Assembly: GCA_937858455.1 (NCBI GenBank)
Contig: CALLYN010000959.1
Coordinates: 1-13,200 of the forward strand
DNA length: 13,200 bases
Source of the DNA: an uncultured Kouleothrix sp.
GTDB lineage: Bacteria; Chloroflexota; Chloroflexia; Chloroflexales; Roseiflexaceae
Reading direction: 5' to 3'
In this document: in pieces, positions 8,118 to 13,200 of the stretch
How the letters are laid out: every line of letters begins with the position of its first letter
How positions within the stretch are numbered: the stretch's first letter is position 1
Notes under the pieces: model-generated
Seen by the model: only the letters and a program-made list of their open reading frames with translations
Database searches by the model: none
What the model was told of the DNA's origin: nothing
Position numbers and translations under genes: made by a program

Positions 8118-8912
8118 GTGGATCGCTCGATTCCGGTATGGCTGCGCGCGTTTTTTCTGCTGGTGATGGTGCAGGCGCTGGTGGTGGCGCTTGGCGTCGT
8201 CGCGCCGGCGCTCATCCCACGGCTGCTGCCCTGGGATGCCAGCCCGCTGAACGCGCGCTTTATCGCCGCGCTGTACGCCATGGGCTGGCTGAGCACGCTG
8301 CTGTGCCTGCGGGCGCACAGCTACGCCGAAACGCGGATTGTGCTGATCGAGGTAGGGCTGGTGACGATGCTGCTGCTGCTGATCACTCTGCCGCGGCTCG
8401 CCGAGTTCGTGCCGCCGCGCCCGTTCCCGTGGGGCTGGCTGCTTTCATACCTGGCCGACCCGCTGCTGGTTGCCGCGCTGCTGTGGCGCATGCGCGGGCG
8501 CGATGCCGTACCGCCGGGCCGCAGCCGGCTCGCGCCGCTGTTCTGGGCCTACGCCCTGGTGCTGGGCGCGGCCGGGATGGTGCTGCTGGCGCTGCCCGAT
8601 CTGGCCGCGCGCATATGGCCCTGGGAGCTGCCGGCGGTGCTGGGCCAGATCTACAGCACGTTCTTTCTGGGCATAGCCGCCTGCGCGCTGCTGGCCGCGC
8701 GCGACCCGCGCCCGAGCGCGACGCGGATCTTTACCATCGCCAACCTGTTCGTTCTGGCGCTGGTGCTGGTGGTGTCGCTGCTGCATCTCAATCGCTTCGC
8801 CGCCGGCGCCTCGGCCTGGGCGTGGTTTGGGCTGTGCGGGCTGGGCGTGATGGCGTTCGGCCGGGCGCTGCTGCAGCGCCGCTCGGCCAGGCTGGCCGGC
8901 TCGCTCTCGTAG
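8118..8912 (+). CDS. Unknown 8-TM membrane protein with internal repeat (264 aa)
   Basis: The start is GTG 8118 with AAAGGAG six nt upstream. Hydrophobic segments are at about residues 10-33, 46-64, 72-91, 105-123, 139-160, 172-193, 203-223 and 231-250, giving eight spans with very short loops. Residues 35-91 and 165-221 align without gaps: both begin R-x-x-PW, share an R at offset 30 and a TRI at offsets 37-39, and end in a leucine/valine-rich helix (about 14 identities in 57). This points to a duplicated four-helix unit. No catalytic or transporter motif is recognisable. It stands between the phosphatase gene (121 nt upstream) and the SIMPL protein gene (106 nt downstream) and probably has its own transcript; no strong promoter is visible in the 7997-8117 gap. 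Confidence 0.8.
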   Translation: MDRSIPVWLRAFFLLVMVQALVVALGVVAPALIPRLLPWDASPLNARFIAALYAMGWLSTLLCLRAHSYAETRIVLIEVGLVTMLLLLITLPRLAEFVPPRPFPWGWLLSYLADPLLVAALLWRMRGRDAVPPGRSRLAPLFWAYALVLGAAGMVLLALPDLAARIWPWELPAVLGQIYSTFFLGIAACALLAARDPRPSATRIFTIANLFVLALVLVVSLLHLNRFAAGASAWAWFGLCGLGVMAFGRALLQRRSARLAGSLS

Positions 8913-8922
8913 ACGCCACGCG

Positions 8923-8950
8923 GGAACTTTCCGCGCTGCCCCGCCGTCCT
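8923..8950 (+). promoter_or_regulatory. Possible ECF-sigma promoter upstream of the SIMPL gene
   Basis: GGAACTT (8923-8929) is followed after 15 nt by CGTCCT (8945-8950), resembling the GGAAC...CGTC layout of extracytoplasmic-function sigma promoters. It lies about 70 nt before the SIMPL gene start. The gap has no sigma-70-type pair that I can find. The GGAACTT also sits in a small inverted repeat CGCGG/CCGCG (8919-8935). Confidence 0.35.
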
Positions 8951-9018
8951 CTGGGTGTGAAACGAACAACCGCCGGGCGCCCGCGCACCGGCTGCATCTA
9001 CCCCGAGGAGGCAACCAG

Positions 9019-9756
9019 ATGACACAGCGATTTGGGACAATTGTGAGCGTGGTGGCGAGCGCGCTGCTGCTGGCGCTGCTGGCAGGCGTCGGCGCGCTGC
9101 TGTACACCCGGCCGGTCGCGGCGCAATCGAGCGCGGGCGTGCCGGGCATGCGCCAGGTGTCGGTGCTGGGCCACGGCGAGGTGAAGGCCCGCCCCGATAC
9201 CGCCACCGTGCAGATCGGCGTCGAGACCGACGCGGCCACCGCCAAAGAGGCGCTGGCGCAGAACAGCGCCCAGGCCCAGGCGCTGCAGCAGAAGCTCGCC
9301 GCGCTGGGGGTGGCCGAGCAGGATCTGCAGACCAGCAACTTCTCGATCGCGCCGGTCTACGGCTCCGATGGCCGCCAGGTCACCGGCTACCGCGTCAGCA
9401 ACAGCGTCACTGTCACCATCCGCAAGCTCGACACCGCCGGCACGCTGCTCGACCAGGTGGTGCAGGCCGGCGCGAACAGCATCTACGGCATCAGCTTTAG
9501 CGTAGCCGACCAGGCCAAGCTGATGGAGCAGGCGCGCCAGCAGGCCGTGGCCGACGCCAAGGCCCGCGCCGGGCAGCTGGCGTCGGCCGGCGGCGCGGCG
9601 GTGGGCGATGTGCTGGTGATCAGCGAAAACGTGAGCACGCCGCCCATCCCCATGCCCATGATGGACCGCGCCGCCGAGCAGGCCCCCAACGTGCCGGTGC
9701 AGCCGGGCGCGCAGACGATCAGCGTCGACGTGCAGGCGACTTTCGCGCTGCGCTGA
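9019..9756 (+). CDS. Exported SIMPL-domain (DUF541) protein
   Basis: The 245-residue protein begins with a signal sequence or membrane anchor (hydrophobic 8-29, then RPVAAQS, possible cleavage after about residue 35). The rest is a SIMPL/DUF541 domain: VSVLGHGEVKARPDTATVQIGVET (47-70) is the family's opening strand pair, followed by a coiled stretch (73-103), LQTSNFSIAPVYGSDGRQVTGYRVSN (103-128), and ISFSVADQAKLMEQARQQAVADAKARAGQLA (158-188), with the closing ISVDVQATFAL strand. Such proteins are periplasmic or cell-surface, oligomerising, with poorly known roles in envelope or oxidative stress. The ATG has GAGGAGG seven nt upstream. A terminator-like hairpin follows at 9782. Confidence 0.92.
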   Translation: MTQRFGTIVSVVASALLLALLAGVGALLYTRPVAAQSSAGVPGMRQVSVLGHGEVKARPDTATVQIGVETDAATAKEALAQNSAQAQALQQKLAALGVAEQDLQTSNFSIAPVYGSDGRQVTGYRVSNSVTVTIRKLDTAGTLLDQVVQAGANSIYGISFSVADQAKLMEQARQQAVADAKARAGQLASAGGAAVGDVLVISENVSTPPIPMPMMDRAAEQAPNVPVQPGAQTISVDVQATFALR

Positions 9757-9781
9757 GGCGCCCCCGCATACCTGCCGCAGT

Positions 9782-9814
9782 GCGCGGCGAAGGCTCGCCT
9801 TCGCCGCGCCTTTG
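9782..9814 (+). terminator. Stem-loop terminator after the SIMPL gene
   Basis: GCGCGGCGAAGGC (9782-9794) pairs perfectly with GCCTTCGCCGCGC (9797-9809), followed by CTTTG. It is a strong hairpin 25 nt past the stop codon, with a short T tract. Confidence 0.6.
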
Positions 9815-9899
9815 TGCCCGGCCGCGCTCTCATCGGCGCTTCATCCGCGCCTCACCAGGCCATTAGGCCGCTCGGCGATACTGGCGCAGCGCCTGCCAA

Positions 9900-9928
9900 T
9901 TGTGCGGCAGCCGGCTTTATGCTAGGAT
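9900..9928 (+). promoter_or_regulatory. Promoter of the two-component operon
   Basis: TTGTGC (9900-9905) and TAGGAT (9923-9928) are 17 nt apart, with TGC just before the -10 (extended -10). The response regulator ATG follows 33 nt later. Confidence 0.5.
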
Positions 9929-9961
9929 GCAACCGCAGCGCCCGATTGCAAAGAGCACGCC

Positions 9962-10642
9962 ATGAGCCAGCGAATTCTGATCGTAGAAGACGAAGCCGAA
10001 ATTGCCGACTACCTGCGGCGCGGGCTGGTATTCGAAGGCTTCGCCGCCGAGGTTGCCGGCGATGGCCTGGCCGCGCTGGCGGCGGCGCGCGAGCGCCCGC
10101 CCGACGTAGTGGTGCTCGACTTGATGCTGCCGGGGATCGACGGCATGGAGGTAGCCCAGCGCCTGCGCGCCGCCTCGCATGTGCCGATCATCATGCTCAC
10201 CGCGCGCGACGCAGTGGCCGACCGCGTGGCCGGGCTCGAGGCTGGCGCCGACGACTACCTGGTGAAGCCGTTCGCCTTCGAAGAGCTGCTGGCGCGCATC
10301 CGTGTGCAGCTGCGCCGGCACCAGGCCCAAGACAGTGGCGAAGTGCTGCGCTACGGCCCGCTAAGCCTCGACTTGGTGGCGCACGACGTGCGCCTGGGCG
10401 CCACGCGCGTGATCTTCACCGCCAAAGAGTTCGAGCTGCTCGAGCTGTTTCTGCGCCACCCGCGCCAGGTGCTCACCCGCGATCTGCTGTACGAGCGCAT
10501 CTGGGGCTACGACTTCGGCGGCGAAAGCAATGTGATCGAGGTGTACATTCGCGCGCTGCGGCAGAAGCTCGAGGCCGCCGGCGCGCCGCGCCTCATCCAC
10601 ACCATCCGCGGCGTTGGCTATGTGCTGCGCGACGAGGCATAG
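9962..10642 (+). CDS. OmpR/PhoB-family response regulator
   Basis: The 226-residue protein has a receiver domain (1-118) with acid pocket E9/D10, phospho-acceptor D53 ([11 protein letters not shown]), T80 and K102 (YLVKPF), then a winged-helix DNA-binding domain (127-224) with [25 protein letters not shown], the recognition-helix region [15 protein letters not shown], and the wing [12 protein letters not shown]. It acts as a transcription factor switched by phosphorylation from its partner kinase, encoded six nt downstream. The ATG has AAAGAG six nt upstream, a modest site. The target genes are not evident; autoregulation is common for this type. Confidence 0.95.
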   Translation: MSQRILIVEDEAEIADYLRRGLVFEGFAAEVAGDGLAALAAARERPPDVVVLDLMLPGIDGMEVAQRLRAASHVPIIMLTARDAVADRVAGLEAGADDYLVKPFAFEELLARIRVQLRRHQAQDSGEVLRYGPLSLDLVAHDVRLGATRVIFTAKEFELLELFLRHPRQVLTRDLLYERIWGYDFGGESNVIEVYIRALRQKLEAAGAPRLIHTIRGVGYVLRDEA

Positions 10643-10648
10643 GCGCCC

Positions 10649-12130
10649 ATGCTGAAACGCCCACTGGCGCTCCGAACCCGCCTCGCGCTTGGCTACACCG
10701 CCTTCTTCGGGCTGGTGCTGATGCTTATGGGCATCGGCATGGCGCTGGCAGTGCGCTCGACGCTGCTGGCCGAGATCGAGCGCGAGCTGAGCTCTTCCTC
10801 CGAGCTGATCCAGAAGGACTTCGATAGCTCGAATATCGAGCTGGCCGACTACTTCAACAACCCGGCGTTTCTGCAGCGCACGCGCCCGCTGAGCGTTGAG
10901 GGCTTGAAGGCGCCTTCGCTGTACGTTCAGGTATCGAACCAAAGCGGCCAGGTGGTTGTGACCTCGGCGAGCCTGCAGCGCCAGGTGCTGCCACTGCCCG
11001 AAAACCTGCGCGCCGAGGCGCTGGGCGGCCACGCGCACGTGTGGGAAACCGCGCTTGGCGATGCCCCGATGCTGATGATGGTGAGCCCGCTCTGGGAAGA
11101 TCAGCGGATCGTTGGCGTGCTGCAGGTTGCCCAGCCGCTGCGCGAGATCAACCGCACGCTCCAGCTGCTCACGCTCTCGCTGGGGGCGATCGGCCTGATC
11201 GCGCTGCTGGCGTCGCTGCGCGGCGGCGCCTGGCTGGCCGCGCGCGCGCTACTGCCGGTGGGCCAGGTGGCACACACTACCCGCCAGATTGTGCGCGCCG
11301 AAGACCTGGCCCAGCGCGTGCCGGCCGCCCCCGGCGACGACGAGATCGCCCAGCTCACCGCGACGATCAACGAGATGCTCGAGCGCCTCGAGACGCTGTT
11401 CACCTCGCAGCGCCGCTTTGTGGCCGATGTGTCGCACGAGCTGCGCACCCCGCTGGCGGCGATGCGCGGCAACCTCGAGATCCTGCGGCGCGGCGCCGCG
11501 CGCGACCCTCACGAGCTCGACATGTCGCTGGCGGCAATGGAGCGCGAGGTGAACCGGCTGGTGCGCCTGGCCAGCGACCTGCTGCTGCTGGCCCAGGCCG
11601 AGGTGGGCATGCAGCTGCGCCGCGGCCCGGTGGCGCTCGACGAGCTGGTGCTTGAGGTGATCCGCGACCTCGCGCCGCTGGCCCAGGCGGTCACGCTGCT
11701 GCCCGAGGTCGACGAGCAGGTCGAGGTGATCGGCGACCGCGACCGGCTCAAGCAGGCGCTACTAAATATGGTGGTCAACGCTATTCAGCACACCCCGCCG
11801 GGCGGGAAAGTCGGCATCGGCCTGGCGTGCGCCGGCGGCCGGGCGCTGCTGAGCGTCAGCGATACCGGCGTGGGCATCGCCACCGACGACCTGCCGCGCG
11901 TGTTCGAGCGCTTCTTCCGCGCCGATAAATCGCGCTCGCGCGCGGCCGGCGGCGCCGGGCTGGGCCTGGCGATCGTCAAGTGGGTGGCCGAAGTGCACGG
12001 CGGCGGCGTGCAGGCCAGCAGCGTCGCCGGACAGGGCAGCCGGTTTCAGCTCTGGCTGCCGCTGCCCACCGGCGACGCCCCGGCCGATCTGGCGATCGTG
12101 CGCGCCGATATGGGCATCAACGCGCCGTAA
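10649..12130 (+). CDS. HAMP-type sensor histidine kinase
   Basis: The 493-residue protein has TM1 at about 13-36, an extracellular sensor region (37-168) with no recognised domain, TM2 at about 171-192, and a HAMP linker (about 193-248). The HisKA domain follows with SHELRTP (262-268, H263), then the HATPase_c domain with N box NMVVNAIQHT (373-382), G1 DTGVGI (405-410), F box FERFF (419-423) and G2 GAGLGL (435-440). It should autophosphorylate and pass phosphate to the response regulator just upstream. The start ATG lies six nt after the regulator's stop. The 3' end overlaps the convergent glycosidase gene by 14 nt. What it senses is unknown. Confidence 0.95.
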   Translation: MLKRPLALRTRLALGYTAFFGLVLMLMGIGMALAVRSTLLAEIERELSSSSELIQKDFDSSNIELADYFNNPAFLQRTRPLSVEGLKAPSLYVQVSNQSGQVVVTSASLQRQVLPLPENLRAEALGGHAHVWETALGDAPMLMMVSPLWEDQRIVGVLQVAQPLREINRTLQLLTLSLGAIGLIALLASLRGGAWLAARALLPVGQVAHTTRQIVRAEDLAQRVPAAPGDDEIAQLTATINEMLERLETLFTSQRRFVADVSHELRTPLAAMRGNLEILRRGAARDPHELDMSLAAMEREVNRLVRLASDLLLLAQAEVGMQLRRGPVALDELVLEVIRDLAPLAQAVTLLPEVDEQVEVIGDRDRLKQALLNMVVNAIQHTPPGGKVGIGLACAGGRALLSVSDTGVGIATDDLPRVFERFFRADKSRSRAAGGAGLGLAIVKWVAEVHGGGVQASSVAGQGSRFQLWLPLPTGDAPADLAIVRADMGINAP

Positions 12131-12986
12131 GGTAGAAGAAGTCGCGCTGGTCGGGCGCAAGGAACTGGCGGGTGTCGCCGATCATGTCGGCCAGCAGCTT
12201 CTGGGCGGCAAGCCGCCCGCCGGCGCCTGGCGCATACGTGACAAAGCGCGTCCACCAGCTGTTGATGTCCAGCTGCATCGCCCGGTCGGCGCCCGCGTCG
12301 GCCAGCGCCTGCGCCAGCGCCGGCACGGTCAGGCCATCGCCTGCGGCATAGTACAGAAAGCGGCCGTCGGCGCTGAGCCCTAGCCCGCTGCGCCAGGTGG
12401 CGATCTTGTTCTTCACAGTTTTGCCCCACAGCGCCGGGTCGTCGCTGGTGGCGTCGCTGGTCAGCTCGCCGTGGTCGAGCAGCAGCGGGCAGTTCTGGCG
12501 AAACGCGACCATATCGGGCGTGGCCTGCATGTCGCTGCCCCACACTCCCAGCCGCACCGAGCCATCGCGGTAAATCGCCAGGGTCGCCAGCCCATCGAGC
12601 GGCGGCAGCAGCGTGGTTTTTCCCACTCCCATGCCGAAGGCACCGTTGGCCGCCTTGAAGCCGCCGTTGAATGCCGCCAGCAGATAGCCCGCTCGCTGGT
12701 CGGCGGCGGGGATGCTGCCCGGCCGGGCCGCGCGTATATCGGATTGCGGCTCTTGCGTGCCGGCCACGAGGTGCAGCTGCGCGGCGCGCAGATCAACCCG
12801 CACCAGCGCGGTTTCGACATACGGCCGGGTTGGGTCGGGCGCAATCAGCGCACGATCGAGCGCTGGTGCGCCGCTGGGCGTGTACACAAATGGCGCCCAG
12901 GCCGGCACGACGCCGGCGCCTGCGCTGGACGGCACGGACGTGGCAGCCGCCGGCACGCCTGGCGCGGCGATCGTGTACTCGGCCAA
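12117..12986 (-). CDS. Phosphodiester glycosidase (NAGPA-like) family protein, N-terminus missing
   Basis: The 289 visible residues match the phosphodiester-glycosidase (NAGPA/DUF2233-like) family: YLLAAFNGGFKAANGAFGMGV (101-121), then LATLAIYRDGSVRLGVWGSDM, CPLLLDHGEL, GLSADGRFLYYAAGDG and MQLDINSWWTRFV (237-249). Family members act on sugar phosphodiesters, often outside the membrane. Residues 8-45 are a Pro/Ala/Ser-rich linker of the type that follows a signal peptide or membrane anchor, but no such segment is encoded. The frame reaches an in-frame TAG (12989-12987) right before a poor TTG codon with no ribosome site. The gene is therefore probably truncated by a rearrangement or join near 12966-12990. 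Its 3' end overlaps the sensor kinase gene tail to tail by 14 nt. Confidence 0.75.
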   Translation of the reverse strand: MAEYTIAAPGVPAAATSVPSSAGAGVVPAWAPFVYTPSGAPALDRALIAPDPTRPYVETALVRVDLRAAQLHLVAGTQEPQSDIRAARPGSIPAADQRAGYLLAAFNGGFKAANGAFGMGVGKTTLLPPLDGLATLAIYRDGSVRLGVWGSDMQATPDMVAFRQNCPLLLDHGELTSDATSDDPALWGKTVKNKIATWRSGLGLSADGRFLYYAAGDGLTVPALAQALADAGADRAMQLDINSWWTRFVTYAPGAGGRLAAQKLLADMIGDTRQFLAPDQRDFFYLTAR

Positions 12987-13200
12987 CTACGGCCAGACCC
13001 GGACCATCCGATCCGCCTATCGGAAGAAGCAGTGGATTACCGGAATCGAAGGCGCCAACCAGGCGGAGGTGATGATGGCCATGGAAGCGCTGCTGCAGGA
13101 CGCCGCCTATAGCGCGCTGCAGGGCAGGCTGCGCATCGCTCCGATCTCCACGATGTCCTATCCGGACAAGGTTGATCCCCGCGCCACCGTCAAAGATGAC
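12970..13200 (+). CDS. Partial unknown reading frame running off the right edge
   Basis: From about 12970 a plus-strand frame is open to the last base (77 codons: IVYSANYGQTRTIRSAYRKK, then WITGIEGANQAEVMMAMEAL and PISTMSYPDKVDPRATVKDD among others). It has mixed amino-acid composition and third-position G/C bias as a real protein would. It has no evident start: upstream the same frame continues only as antisense of the glycosidase gene. Codon choice differs from the rest (TCC for serine; CGG, CGA and AGG among the arginines, where the other genes favour AGC/TCG and CGC). I do not recognise the protein. It is probably the interior of a gene joined here. Confidence 0.4.
   Translation, partial: MVYSANYGQTRTIRSAYRKKQWITGIEGANQAEVMMAMEALLQDAAYSALQGRLRIAPISTMSYPDKVDPRATVKDD

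Noticed and set aside
8033..9022. Plus-strand open frame overlapping the 8-TM protein
   Set aside because: It is the +1 shadow of the 8-TM gene. That gene has the ribosome site and clear membrane helices, whereas this frame gives only Ala/Arg/Gly-rich sequence.
9814..10827. Plus-strand open frame across the response regulator
   Set aside because: It is an alternate frame of the regulator and kinase start, Arg/Ala-rich, and it disagrees with the well-supported OmpR-type gene.

Overview
The window is high-GC bacterial chromosome, with GCG/CTG/CGC-rich codon use and G or C in most third positions. It reads like a filamentous Chloroflexota genome (Roseiflexus/Kouleothrix-like). This is inferred from the gene mix and from the C-rich inverted REP-like repeats; there is no rRNA or other phylogenetic marker, so the placement is tentative.

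Left part (1-2400), all on the minus strand: a VanZ-family membrane protein cut by the window edge, a small unknown multi-pass membrane protein, and a fumarylacetoacetase-like hydrolase. A 230-bp non-coding mobile element (MITE-like, 12-bp terminal inverted repeats, 6-bp flanking duplication AGCCTT) sits between the hydrolase and a divergent Lrp/AsnC-type regulator.

Middle part (2690-6200): the Lrp/AsnC regulator (+) converges on a two-gene minus-strand operon. That operon holds acetoacetyl-CoA synthetase followed, with a 14-nt overlap, by a YbaK-type aminoacyl-tRNA deacylase. If the hydrolase is a real fumarylacetoacetase, its product acetoacetate is the substrate of the synthetase, so the block could be an amino-acid (tyrosine-type) catabolic neighbourhood with an Lrp-family regulator inside it. 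Upstream of the synthetase lies a REPIN-like inverted repeat pair with a perfect 20-bp central palindrome. It is followed by a complete tRNA-Gly(GCC) unit with its own promoter, encoded CCA and terminator.

Right part (6260-12130), all on the plus strand: a CcrM-type adenine methyltransferase with a C-terminal RAMA-like domain (predicted GANTC specificity), a histidine phosphatase overlapping it by ATGA, an 8-TM unknown protein with an internal 4+4 duplication, an exported SIMPL/DUF541 protein behind a possible ECF-sigma promoter, and an OmpR-type response regulator with its HAMP sensor kinase. GANTC is strikingly rare across the window (six sites by eye).

The right edge (12117-13200) holds a minus-strand phosphodiester-glycosidase (NAGPA-like) gene that lacks its N-terminal export region. 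Its coding frame stops abruptly near 12987. Beyond that point a plus-strand reading frame with different codon habits runs off the window. This looks like a rearrangement or assembly junction.
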